From Sphingomonas sp. GM_Shp_1 (GTDB lineage Bacteria; Pseudomonadota; Alphaproteobacteria; Sphingomonadales; Sphingomonadaceae), in NCBI RefSeq assembly GCF_026540895.1, contig NZ_JALNUR010000016.1, positions 1 to 64,000 on the forward strand: a stretch of 64,000 nt of DNA, given 5' to 3'. The notes under the pieces were generated by a model. The model saw only the letters and a program-made list of their open reading frames with translations, had not been told where the DNA came from and did no database searches. Positions 45,209 to 57,569 of the stretch are shown here, piece after piece. Positions within the stretch are counted from its first letter, which is position 1, and every line of letters starts with the position of its first letter. Position numbers and translations under genes: made by a program.

Positions 45209-45323
45209 TCCTCCCCTGCAAGGGGAGGGGGACCAGCGGAGCTGGTGGAGGGGTGTCCAGCTATCGACAGGGTGACACCCCTCCGTCAGGCTTCGCCTGC
45301 CACCTCCCCTTCCAGGGGAGGAA
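45209..45323. repeat. Family C inverted repeat pair
   Basis: Two nearly 50-nt units in opposite orientation: 45209-45258 (TTCCTCCCCTGCAAGGGGAG ... GGAGGGGTGTC) and 45274-45323 (GACACCCCTCC ... AGGGGAGGAA). Together they form one large cruciform-like palindrome with internal hairpins, between the small membrane protein gene and the histidine kinase. Confidence 0.8.
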
Positions 45324-45329
45324 AGATGG

Positions 45330-46685
45330 TCAGGGAATCACCAGCCGCGCCACCAGGCCCGGTCCATTATCCCCCAGCTCGAACCGCCCGCCATGCAGCC
45401 GCGCCACCGCCTCGATCAATGCCATGCCCAGTCCCGCGCCCGGCGTCGTCCGCGCGGTGTCGAGGCGGCCGAACCGCTTCAACGCCTGCGCGCGGTCCGC
45501 CTCGGCGATACCGGGGCCGTGATCCTCGACCTGGAAGACGATGCCCTCCACCGTGCGGCGCAACCGCAGCGTCACCTCCCCGCCCGACGCCCCGTGCTTC
45601 AGGGCATTGTCGAGCAGGTTGGACAGCGCCTGGCTCATCAATTCGCGGTGCAGCGGCAAGGGGGCGGGGCGATCCTCGACCGCGATCAGGAAACGGAGCC
45701 CCGCATCCTCGACCACCGGGGCATAGAGTTCGCCGATCTCCTCGATCAGTTCGGCGGGCGAGGCCAGGGTGAAACGGTCGCGGGTCACCGATTCGGACCG
45801 GCTGATCTCGATGACCATGGTCAGCATCCGCATGATCAGGTCGGTTTCGACCAGCAGGCCGCCCAGCGCCGCCTCGCGCTGGGCCGGATCGGCGATCAGC
45901 ACCGCCTGCTCGGTCTTGGTCCGCAACCGGGCGAGCGGCGAGCGCAGGTCGTGCGCCAGGCTGTCGGTGACGACCCGCAACTCGGCCATCAACTGCTCGA
46001 TCTTGCCCAGCATCGCGTTCAGCCGCACCGCCAGTCGGTCGAAGGCGTCGCCATCGCCGTCGCCGCCCCGTACCAGGGAGACGCGTCGCGACAGATCGCC
46101 CTCCCCCGCCGCATCCATGACCGCGACGATGGCGTTGAGCCGCCCCGCGACATAGCGCGCCAGGACCAGGCCGGTCCCCACCCCCAGCATCAGCGACAGG
46201 AACACCGCCAGCGCCAGCGCGCGCTCGATCGCCACCTGCTGCGCCTCGATCAGGTCGAGGGGCCGCCCGACCAGCAACCAGTCATGGCCGATGGGATGGA
46301 GCGTATAGCCCGCCTCGCGGCTGGCCCAGACGCCGTCGCGGCCCAGCACCGCGATCCGGAACGGCGTGTCCGACAACGGCACCGCCAGATGCCGCGGCGC
46401 ATAGCCCGCGATCCGGTGCCCTTGCGTATCGAATATGGCGAGGACCAGCGACACGTCGCCGGGCTCGCGCGCCTCCTTGATCGCATCGGCCAGCGCGGGC
46501 AGCGCGCCCGTTCGCCAGACGGCGCGCAAGGCGTCCGCCTGTTCGACGATCTCGCGGTGGAGCGCCGCGACCGCATCGGCGCTGGTCTGTTTCCAGATGA
46601 ATCCGACCAGCGCCAGATTGGATACCAGCGCCAGGATGATCGACAGCAGCGCGATCCGTGCGGAGATCGTCAGCCGCGGCTTCAC
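45330..46685 (-). CDS. Two-component sensor histidine kinase
   Basis: A 451-residue inner-membrane kinase: TM1 near residues 8-30 (ARIALLSIILALVSNLALVG), a periplasmic sensor of about 130 residues, TM2 near 155-180 (LALAVFLSLMLGVGTGLVLA), HAMP, HisKA with phospho-acceptor His in DSLAHDLRSPLARLR, and HATPase with NLLDNALKHG, DHGPGIAEADR and GAGLGMALIEAVARLHGG. Its start overlaps the response-regulator stop by 4 nt, so they form a pair. The signal is unknown. Confidence 0.92.
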   Translation of the reverse strand: MKPRLTISARIALLSIILALVSNLALVGFIWKQTSADAVAALHREIVEQADALRAVWRTGALPALADAIKEAREPGDVSLVLAIFDTQGHRIAGYAPRHLAVPLSDTPFRIAVLGRDGVWASREAGYTLHPIGHDWLLVGRPLDLIEAQQVAIERALALAVFLSLMLGVGTGLVLARYVAGRLNAIVAVMDAAGEGDLSRRVSLVRGGDGDGDAFDRLAVRLNAMLGKIEQLMAELRVVTDSLAHDLRSPLARLRTKTEQAVLIADPAQREAALGGLLVETDLIMRMLTMVIEISRSESVTRDRFTLASPAELIEEIGELYAPVVEDAGLRFLIAVEDRPAPLPLHRELMSQALSNLLDNALKHGASGGEVTLRLRRTVEGIVFQVEDHGPGIAEADRAQALKRFGRLDTARTTPGAGLGMALIEAVARLHGGRFELGDNGPGLVARLVIP

Positions 46686-47374
46686 CCCTCGACGGCCAGC
46701 CTATAGCCCGCGCCGCGCACCGTATGCAGGATCGGGCTGCCGAACCCTTCCTCCAGCTTGCGCCGGAGCCGCCCGATATGCACGTCGACCACGTTCGATC
46801 CCGGGTCGAAATGATAGTTCCAGATTTTCTCCAGCATCATCGTGCGGGTGACGACCTGTCCGGCATGGCGCGCCAGGAATTCCAGCAGGTTGAACTCGCG
46901 CGCACCGACCGGAATGATCTTGCCCGCCCGGGTGACGGTGCGGGCGAGCAGGTCGATCTCCAGATCGCCGACCGACAGCTTGGTGCGGGTCGGTTCGGAC
47001 GCGGCGCGGTCGGACCGGCGGACCAGCGCCTCGATCCGCGCCGACAGCTCGGCGAAGGAGAAGGGCTTGCACAGATAATCGTCCGCGCCCGCCTTCAGCC
47101 CGTCGACACGGTCGTCGACCGTGGCCAGCGCCGACAGGATCAGCACCGGGGTGGAGATGCCCGCCGCGCGAATCGCGCTGACCATCGCCAGCCCGTCCAG
47201 GCGGGGCAGCATCCGGTCGGCGATGATCAGGTCGAATATCCCCTCGCTCGCCAGGAACAGCCCGTCGCGGCCGTCCCCGCATTGCTCGACGGCATAACCC
47301 GCCTCGGCCAGCCCCTTGGTGACATAGGCGGCGGTGGAAGCATCGTCTTCGACGATCAGGATCTTGCGGCTCAT
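46682..47374 (-). CDS. OmpR/PhoB-family response regulator
   Basis: A 230-residue regulator. The receiver domain starts ILIVEDDASTAAYVTKGLAE with the acidic pair, has phospho-acceptor Asp in LIIADRMLPRLDG and the Lys of the LCKPFSFAEL motif. The C-terminal winged helix reads VGAREFNLLEFLARHAGQVVTR and VDVHIGRLRRKLEEGFG. It should bind DNA as a dimer on phosphorylation by the adjacent kinase. ATG 47374 is chosen; the frame is open to 47653 but the extra part overlaps a structured element. Confidence 0.93.
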   Translation of the reverse strand: MSRKILIVEDDASTAAYVTKGLAEAGYAVEQCGDGRDGLFLASEGIFDLIIADRMLPRLDGLAMVSAIRAAGISTPVLILSALATVDDRVDGLKAGADDYLCKPFSFAELSARIEALVRRSDRAASEPTRTKLSVGDLEIDLLARTVTRAGKIIPVGAREFNLLEFLARHAGQVVTRTMMLEKIWNYHFDPGSNVVDVHIGRLRRKLEEGFGSPILHTVRGAGYRLAVEG

Positions 47375-47768
47375 CGGTTCGTCTGCTCCGGCATAGGGCG
47401 ATCTTCGCTCCAACGGCGTCGTTCGGCATGTTCGAGCCCTTCGACCCCGTCCGCCCCAAGTCACCCCGTCCTCGGGGGCGACTAGGCCGGACAGTGGCCC
47501 AGGGAAAGGCCGGCGGAAAGCACGCTCTCCGCCGGCCCCGACGGCACCCCCGGGAGTGTCGGGCGCCGAGCTCGTTGAACTGCGTGGCATGGGGCTACAG
47601 GGTGGCGGGATACCCCGGAGTGACCATAATGTGACAAATGCGTCATTCGCCACGGGATCGCGTGCAGCGGACGCCGGTCAAATGATCCGCAATCGGACCG
47701 GATTCGCCACCGATATCGCCGGTGATGTTTAAACTTTTGATAATTCTTTCATTTATGGTTGTTCTATC
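47375..47768. other. Intergenic region with a structured element
   Basis: About 394 nt between the divergent response regulator and the GAF/GGDEF gene. No coding frame is convincing. The centre (47471-47570) folds into a long imperfect hairpin; the right part, from about 47700, is AT-richer and may contain the promoter of the GAF/GGDEF gene. Confidence 0.55.
47471..47570. ncRNA. Rod-like structured element, possible ncRNA or 5' leader
   Basis: Four stacked helices: CTCGG..CG with CGCCGAG at the base, GCCGGACA with TGTCGGGC (7 of 8 pairs), CCCAGGG with CCCCGGG (6 of 7) and a perfect 10-bp top stem GGCCGGCGGA with TCCGCCGGCC over a 10-nt loop. On the minus strand it lies 97 nt before the response-regulator start. 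It does not match tmRNA, RNase P or SRP RNA consensus motifs that I know. Which strand is transcribed is unknown. Confidence 0.4.
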
Positions 47769-49232
47769 ATGTTGATCGCTCCCCTCCCCCGCGATGCGTC
47801 GTCCGCCGAGGAGCGACGCCTCGCCACGCTTCAGGCCCATGCCCTGCTCGACAGCGAACCGGAGGCGGAGTTCGATGCGCTGGTTTCGCTGGCCGCCGAG
47901 ATGCTAGATTGTCCGGTCGCGGCGCTGACGCTGGCGGACCGCGACCGTTTCTGGGTGAAATCGGCGATCGGCCCCCTGCCCAGCCAGATGCCGCGCAACG
48001 TCGCCTTTTGCGACCAGACGATCCGGTCGCCCGACCTGATGATCGTCCCCGACCTGACCAGCGATCCGCGCTTCGCCATCAATCCCTTCGTCACGGGCGA
48101 GGCGGGGACGCGCTTCTATGCGGGCATGCCGATCCGCGTCCCCGACCTGGACGGATCGCCCCAGGCCATTGGATCGCTATGCGTGATGGACGCCACCCCG
48201 CGCTCGCTGAGCCCGGCGGGGGAGCGGGCGCTGCGCCACCTCACCCGGCTGGCCGAGGCGTTGATCGCCGCACGCGCGGTCGCCAGGCGGGCGACGGCGA
48301 TGGCCGAACTGAGCGAGCGTCAGGCCGAGGATCTGCGCGCCAAGGACCGGACGGTCCGGCAGGTCGAACGATTGGCGTTGATCGGGTCATGGCGGATTCG
48401 CCTGGCCGATCAAAAGGCGTTCTGGTCGGAGGGCGTCTATCGCATCCACGAACTACCGGCCGGCAAGCCGGTCACGATCGACCAGGGCCTGTCCTATTAC
48501 CCCCCGGATTCGCGCGCGATCCTGCGCTCCACGATCGAGGCTACCGCGCGCACCGGCGATCCGTTCGACATCGAGCTGGACTTCGTGACCGCGCTGGGCC
48601 GCCGCCGCCGCGTCCGGGTGATGGGCGAGCGGGAAATGGCCAACGGTCACCCGGAAAGCCTGGTCGGCATGTTCCAGGACGTGACCGAGCGCCACGCGCT
48701 GGAAGTTCAACTCCGCCGCAATGCCGATACCGATGCGCTGACCCTGTTGTCCAACCGCGCCGCCTTCGACCGCACGCTGGAAACCGCGATGGGCGAGGCG
48801 GGCGCGAACGACCGGCCGCTCGGCCTCGTGCTGATCGATCTGGACGGGTTCAAGCAGATCAACGACACGCTGGGCCATCCCGCCGGGGACGAAGTGCTGC
48901 GTATCGTCGGCACCCGCTTGCGGACCGACTGGCTGAAGAATTGTTTCGTCGCGCGGCTGGGCGGGGACGAGTTCGGGGTGATCGTCGATGATCCCGCCCT
49001 GCTCGCCCAGCCCGAGTCGCTGCGCGCGCGGATCGAGACGCTGCTGACCATCTCGATCACGGTCGACGATCTGACCATGAGCTGTGCGGGCACGGTGTGC
49101 GTCACGCTGCGGCCCGAGGATTGCCGGACGATCCGCGATTTCATGCACCATGCCGATACCCGCCTCTATGCCGCCAAGCGCGACCGGGTGGGTGAGCGGC
49201 GCAAGGGGGATCGACGGAAGGCCGCCCGCTAA
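47769..49232 (+). CDS. GAF-PAS-GGDEF diguanylate cyclase
   Basis: A 487-residue soluble sensor cyclase. A GAF domain spans about residues 20-170 (EFDALVSLAAEMLDCPVAALTL, NPFVTGEAGTRFYAGMPI), a coiled link follows, then a PAS domain near 205-310 (GSWRIRLADQKAFWSEGVYRI) and a GGDEF domain with DADTDALTLLSNRAAF-type start, DLDGFKQINDTLGHPAGDE and an intact RLGGDEFGVIV active site. It should make cyclic-di-GMP from GTP. No Shine-Dalgarno is obvious before ATG 47769. Confidence 0.88.
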   Translation: MLIAPLPRDASSAEERRLATLQAHALLDSEPEAEFDALVSLAAEMLDCPVAALTLADRDRFWVKSAIGPLPSQMPRNVAFCDQTIRSPDLMIVPDLTSDPRFAINPFVTGEAGTRFYAGMPIRVPDLDGSPQAIGSLCVMDATPRSLSPAGERALRHLTRLAEALIAARAVARRATAMAELSERQAEDLRAKDRTVRQVERLALIGSWRIRLADQKAFWSEGVYRIHELPAGKPVTIDQGLSYYPPDSRAILRSTIEATARTGDPFDIELDFVTALGRRRRVRVMGEREMANGHPESLVGMFQDVTERHALEVQLRRNADTDALTLLSNRAAFDRTLETAMGEAGANDRPLGLVLIDLDGFKQINDTLGHPAGDEVLRIVGTRLRTDWLKNCFVARLGGDEFGVIVDDPALLAQPESLRARIETLLTISITVDDLTMSCAGTVCVTLRPEDCRTIRDFMHHADTRLYAAKRDRVGERRKGDRRKAAR

Positions 49233-49273
49233 GGCCCTTCCCTCCCCGACCCACGGCCCCATATAGCGGGGGC

Positions 49274-51445
49274 ATGTCTTCGCGCACCCGCGTCCTCGTC
49301 CTGAACTCCGCGCTCGGCCCTCTCGATTACCGCGTGCCCCATGGCATGACGGTCGAGCCGGGGTCGATCGTCGTCGCGCCGCTCGGCCCCCGCCAGTTGC
49401 TGGGCGTGGTGTGGGAGCCGGAGCGGATGCCGTCCGATACGGAAGTCGGCGACAACCGGTTACGCCCGCTGCTCGGCGTGGCGGATGCGCCGCCCTTGCC
49501 GGATGCGCTGCGGCGGCTGATCGAATGGACGGCGGACTATTATCTCGCCCCGCCCGCCGCCGTGGTGCGGATGGCGCTGTCCTCCACCTCGGCGCTGGAG
49601 GGCGCGCGGACCGTGACCGAGTACCGCGTCACCGGCCATGTCCCCGACCGCCTGACCCCGCAGCGTGCCCAGGCGCTGGAGCGGATCGGCGACCGCCAGG
49701 GGCTGATCCGCGAGCTGGCGACGATGGCCGATGTCTCCGACGCGGTGATCCGGGGCCTGGTGAAGAACGGCGCGATCGAAGGGGTGGAGGTCGATATCGA
49801 CAGCCCCTTCCCCCTGCCCGATCCTGACCATCACCGCCCCGAACTATCCGAGGACCAGCGGGCGGCGGCCGACACGCTGGTTGCGGGGGTCGCGGCCCAT
49901 GCCTTCCAGCCAGTGCTGCTCGATGGCGTCACCGGATCGGGCAAGACCGAGGTGTATTTCGAGGCGGTGGCGCAGGCCGTGTCGGAGGGACGGCAGGTGC
50001 TGGTCCTGCTCCCCGAGATCGCGCTGACCGAGCCGTTCCTCAAGCGTTTCCACGACCGCTTCGGCTGCGAACCCGTCGCCTGGCATTCGGGCCTCCGTTC
50101 CTCGCAGCGGCGCCGCGCCTGGCGTGCCATCGCCAGCGGCCAGGGGCTGGTGACGGTCGGCGCGCGTTCGGCGCTGTTCCTGCCCTATCGCAATCTCGGC
50201 CTGATCGTCGTCGACGAGGCGCATGAGACCAGCTTCAAGCAGGAGGACGGCGTCCATTACCACGCCCGCGACGTGGCGGTGATGCGCGGCAAGTTCGAGC
50301 CCTGCCCGGTCATCCTCGCCTCTGCCACCCCCGCCATCGAGACACGGCAGCAGGTGGCGCTGGGCCGCTATACCGAGGTCAAGCTGCCCGGCCGTTTCGG
50401 CCCCGCCCAGATGCCGACGATCGAGGCGATCGACCTGATCCAGAACCCGCCCGAGCGCGGTCGCTGGATCGCGCCCAAGCTGGTCGCGGCGATGAAGGAG
50501 ACGCTGGAGAAGCGCGAACAGTCGCTGCTCTATCTCAACCGGCGCGGCTATGCCCCGCTGACGCTCTGCCGGACCTGTGGGCACCGGTTCCAGTGCCCCA
50601 ACTGCACCGCCTGGATGGTCGAGCATCGGCTCGTGCGGCGGCTGGCCTGCCATCATTGCGGCCATGTGATGCCGACCCCACGCGCCTGTCCCGAATGCGA
50701 CGGCGAGGACTCGCTGGTCGCCTGCGGCCCCGGCGTCGAGCGGATCGCCGACGAGGCGACCGCCCTCTTCCCCGATGCGAAGATCGCGGTCGTCACCTCC
50801 GACACCATCTGGTCCCCGGCCAAGGCGGCCGAGTTCGTGGGGCGGATGGAGGCGGGCGATATCGACATCGTGGTGGGCACGCAGTTGATCACCAAGGGCT
50901 ATCACTTCCCGAACCTCACCCTAGTGGGCGTGATCGACGCGGACCTGGGCCTCGACGGCGGCGACCTGCGCGCGGCCGAGCGCACCTTTCAGCAGATCCG
51001 CCAGGTGTCGGGCCGGGCGGGGCGCGGGGCCAAGCCGGGGCATGTCTTCATCCAGACGCACAGCCCCAAGGCGCAGGTAATGCAGGCGCTGGTGACCGGC
51101 GATGCGGAAGCCTTCTACACGGCGGAGACCGAAGCCCGGCGCGATGCCGATGCGCCGCCTTTCGGTCGCTACGCCGCAATTATCGTCTCGTCGGAGGACC
51201 AAGGCGCGGCGCAATCCACCGCCAACGCCATCGCGCGGGCCGCGCCCAAGGTGGAGGGGATGCACGTCTTCGGTCCAGCCCCCGCCCCTCTGGCGATGCT
51301 GCGGGGGCGGCATCGGTATCGCTTGCTGGTCCACGCCCGACGCGCGCTGGCGGTGCAGGATGTGATCCGGGAATGGCTGGGCGGGTTGGAATGGTCGGCC
51401 AAGGTGCGGGTGGCGGTGGATGTGGACCCGTACAGCTTCCTATGA
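49274..51445 (+). CDS. priA: Primosomal protein N' (replication restart helicase PriA)
   Basis: A 723-residue 3'-5' helicase that recognises stalled forks and reloads DnaB. The N-terminal 3'DNA-binding domain opens LNSALGPLDYRVPHGM; Walker A is DGVTGSGKTEVYFEA near residue 220, the DEAH box is VVDEAHETSFKQEDG, and eight zinc-binding Cys lie in CRTCGHRFQCPNC and CHHCGHVMPTPRACPEC. Then VGTQLITKGYHFPNL and QQIRQVSGRAGRG follow. All motifs are intact. Confidence 0.96.
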   Translation: MSSRTRVLVLNSALGPLDYRVPHGMTVEPGSIVVAPLGPRQLLGVVWEPERMPSDTEVGDNRLRPLLGVADAPPLPDALRRLIEWTADYYLAPPAAVVRMALSSTSALEGARTVTEYRVTGHVPDRLTPQRAQALERIGDRQGLIRELATMADVSDAVIRGLVKNGAIEGVEVDIDSPFPLPDPDHHRPELSEDQRAAADTLVAGVAAHAFQPVLLDGVTGSGKTEVYFEAVAQAVSEGRQVLVLLPEIALTEPFLKRFHDRFGCEPVAWHSGLRSSQRRRAWRAIASGQGLVTVGARSALFLPYRNLGLIVVDEAHETSFKQEDGVHYHARDVAVMRGKFEPCPVILASATPAIETRQQVALGRYTEVKLPGRFGPAQMPTIEAIDLIQNPPERGRWIAPKLVAAMKETLEKREQSLLYLNRRGYAPLTLCRTCGHRFQCPNCTAWMVEHRLVRRLACHHCGHVMPTPRACPECDGEDSLVACGPGVERIADEATALFPDAKIAVVTSDTIWSPAKAAEFVGRMEAGDIDIVVGTQLITKGYHFPNLTLVGVIDADLGLDGGDLRAAERTFQQIRQVSGRAGRGAKPGHVFIQTHSPKAQVMQALVTGDAEAFYTAETEARRDADAPPFGRYAAIIVSSEDQGAAQSTANAIARAAPKVEGMHVFGPAPAPLAMLRGRHRYRLLVHARRALAVQDVIREWLGGLEWSAKVRVAVDVDPYSFL

Positions 51446-51470
51446 TGGGCCTTCGATAGAAAAAGGAATG

Positions 51471-51650
51471 TTCGCGCGGAGGCGCGGAGGCGCGGAGGAC
51501 GCAGAGGTGTCTCGCCCGATGCCTGTATATTCCCTTATCCTACAGGTAGGCGATGGCAGAGCGGCGTTGCCGCGAATAGGACACCTCTGCGTCCTCCGCG
51601 CCTCCGCGCGAACCAAAATCTTCTTCCCGGCATCGCGGCTTCGCTGGAAC
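51471..51650. repeat. Family B inverted repeat (locus 3)
   Basis: Inner arms TTCGCGCGGAGGCGCGGAGG (from 51471) extending through GACGCAGAGGTGTC, and GACACCTCTGCGTCCTCCGC (from 51579) extending to CGCGCGAA. The right outer module remains at about 51631-51650; the left one is absent, perhaps because priA ends there. The gap 51446-51854 holds this element, a family A pair and the atp terminator; no gene. Confidence 0.82.
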
Positions 51651-51682
51651 AATTTGGCCTGAAGCCGCGGTGTCTTCCCCTG

Positions 51683-51766
51683 GCCTTCGACTGCGCTCAG
51701 GCTGAACGGAGCGAGGGGAACAGGCCTTATCCCAACATCCGCTCAGCCTGAGCGAAGTCGAAGGCC
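51683..51766. repeat. Family A inverted repeat pair (locus 4)
   Basis: A forward copy (CTGCGCTCAGGCTGAACGG, 51683-51709) and a reverse copy (CGCTCAGCCTGAGCGAAG, 51739-51766) face each other with 29 nt between. The flank TCCCAACATCCGCTC before the second copy is also found before the first copy near 16171, so the conserved unit is longer than the core. Confidence 0.82.
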
Positions 51767-51797
51767 ACGCCACGTACCCTCCTCAAACCCAAAAATG

Positions 51798-51829
51798 AAA
51801 ACGGCCGCGACTTACGCCGCGACCGTTTC
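51798..51829 (-). terminator. Terminator of the atp operon
   Basis: On the minus strand AAACGG-T-CGCG pairs with CGCG-G-CCGTTT over a short loop, followed by TTCATTTTT (51790-51798), 26 nt after the atpC stop. Confidence 0.75.
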
Positions 51830-51854
51830 AAAACCAGGAAAAGGCGTAAAACCC

Positions 51855-52106
51855 TTACCCCGCATGCTCCGCCAGCACGGTCAGGCCCTTCGGCCCCACC
51901 TCGGCGAAACCACCACGGATCTGGATCGATTCCGGCTCGCCCTTGTCGGTGCGATAGACCTGGATCGCGCCGTCGCGGATGGTCGACATGAAGGGCGCAT
52001 GGCCCTCCAGCACGCCGAAATCGCCCTCGGTGCCGGGGACGACCACCATATGAACCTCCTCCGAGCGAAGGAGCTTTTCGGGGGTCACGAGTTCGAAATG
52101 CAGCAT
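51855..52106 (-). CDS. atpC: ATP synthase epsilon subunit
   Basis: An 83-residue subunit ([38 protein letters not shown] in sequence) comprising essentially only the N-terminal beta-sandwich. The C-terminal helical hairpin of E. coli epsilon (139 residues), which inhibits ATP hydrolysis, is missing, as in other alphaproteobacteria, where a separate zeta inhibitor acts. Last gene of the operon. Confidence 0.95.
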   Translation of the reverse strand: MLHFELVTPEKLLRSEEVHMVVVPGTEGDFGVLEGHAPFMSTIRDGAIQVYRTDKGEPESIQIRGGFAEVGPKGLTVLAEHAG

Positions 52107-52180
52107 GGTCTAAAATCTCGCATCGCTCTCCGGGGGGGGGAGAGGAAAGAGGGGACGGTCGGAACCGTCCCCCCATATCA

Positions 52181-54233
<2,053 letters not shown>

Positions 54234-54234
<1 letters not shown>

Positions 54235-55109
54235 CAGAGCGCCTCGGCGCCCGAGATGATCTCGACCAGTTCGGTGGTGATCGCGGCCTGGCGGGTGCGG
54301 TTATACTGGATCGACAGGCGGCGGATCATGTCGCCCGCATTGCGCGTGGCGTTGTCCATCGCGTTCATCTGCGAACCGTAGAAACCGGCTTGGTTTTCCA
54401 GCAGCGCGCGGAAGAGCTGCACCGCGACGTTGCGCGGCAGCAGCGCGTCGAGGATGTCCTCTTCGCTCGGCTCGAACTCGGCGACCGCCTCGACCGAGGT
54501 TTCGGCCTTGCTGGGCGCGGGCATCGGCACCGGGATCAGCTGCTGCGAGACCGGGTCCTGCACCAGCGCCGAGACGAACTTCGAATAGAACAGGTGCGCC
54601 ACGTCGAACTCGCCGCGCTCGAAGCGGGCGATCAGGTCGTCGGCGATGACCCGCGCGTCGTCGAACTTGGGCGCCTTGATCGCGCTCATGTCATGGTCGG
54701 CGAGGATCGCGTTCGGGAAGAAGCGCTTCAGCACGCGCGCCTTCTTGCCCGCGAGGTAGAATTTCACCGTCTTGCCCTGGGCCTGAAGCTCCTCGGCCTT
54801 GCGGCGCGCGGCGCGGACGATGTTGGTGTTGAACGCGCCCGCCAGGCCACGCTCCGAGGTGGCGACGACCAGCAACTGGACATCGTCCTTGCCGGTGCCC
54901 GCCAGCAACGGCGACGCACCGACGCCGCCCACGCGCGCGGCCATACCGGCCATCACGGCTTCCAGGCGCTCGGCATAGGGACGGCCGTTCTGCGCCGCGT
55001 CCTGCGCCCGGCGCAGCTTGGCGGCGGCGACCATCTTCATCGCCTTGGTGATCTTCTGGGTCGACTTGACCGAGTTGATCCGGATCTTGAGGGCCTTGAG
55101 GCTCGCCAT
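54234..55109 (-). CDS. atpG: ATP synthase gamma subunit
   Basis: A 291-residue rotor shaft subunit. N-terminal helix LKALKIRINSVKSTQKITKAMKMVAAAKLRRAQ and C-terminal helix MDNATRNAGDMIRRLSIQYNRTRQAAITTEL (both read in sequence) form the coiled coil, the central domain has VATSERGLAGAFNTNIV. Length is typical. Followed with a 1-nt overlap by the lipoprotein gene. Confidence 0.96.
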
Positions 55110-55123
55110 CTAGTTTCCCACTT

Positions 55124-55206
55124 CGTCATCCCGGCTCCAGGGCCGGGATCTCTCACCTCGAGCGCGCGCCTGCGGCACGAGACCCCGGCTTTCGCCGGGG
55201 TGACGG
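55124..55206. repeat. Inverted repeat between atpA and atpG
   Basis: CGTCATCCCGGCTCCAGGGC (from 55124, extending to GGGATCTC) and GAGACCCCGGCTTTCGCCGG (from 55179, extending to GGTGACGG) are imperfect complements of about 28 nt, each with its own internal hairpin. They fill the 101-nt gap in an otherwise tightly packed operon. Confidence 0.75.
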
Positions 55207-55210
55207 ACAA

Positions 55211-57317
<2,107 letters not shown>

Positions 57318-57569
57318 CTCCACGGATGCGAATTCCTCGAACAACAAACGGGTTGGCCCCATGGGGAACGGGGCGCGAAAAACGCGCCTCCGATGGGTTG
57401 GCGGGCGGTTAGCATCGGGAACCATTCGATGCAAGCGACGTGGCGCATCTTGTGACAGGTTGGTGACGCGAAGTTAACCGCTTTGGCCGCAAGCCGTGGG
57501 ATGAATGCCACAGCGGCTTTGCTAGGATCGGTGCGCCCCGGCGGCTCGGGGCCATGGATTGTGCCTTTC

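Noticed and set aside
47471..47570. 6S RNA, tmRNA, RNase P RNA or SRP RNA
   Set aside because: The long rod recalls 6S RNA, but I see no large central bubble, and the diagnostic motifs of the other classes (for example GGAAGGGAGCA of SRP RNA) are missing, so no class name is given.
52132..52140. Run of nine G between atpC and atpD as a phase-variation switch
   Set aside because: It lies in the gap outside coding sequence; an effect on spacing of expression is conceivable but nothing else supports it.
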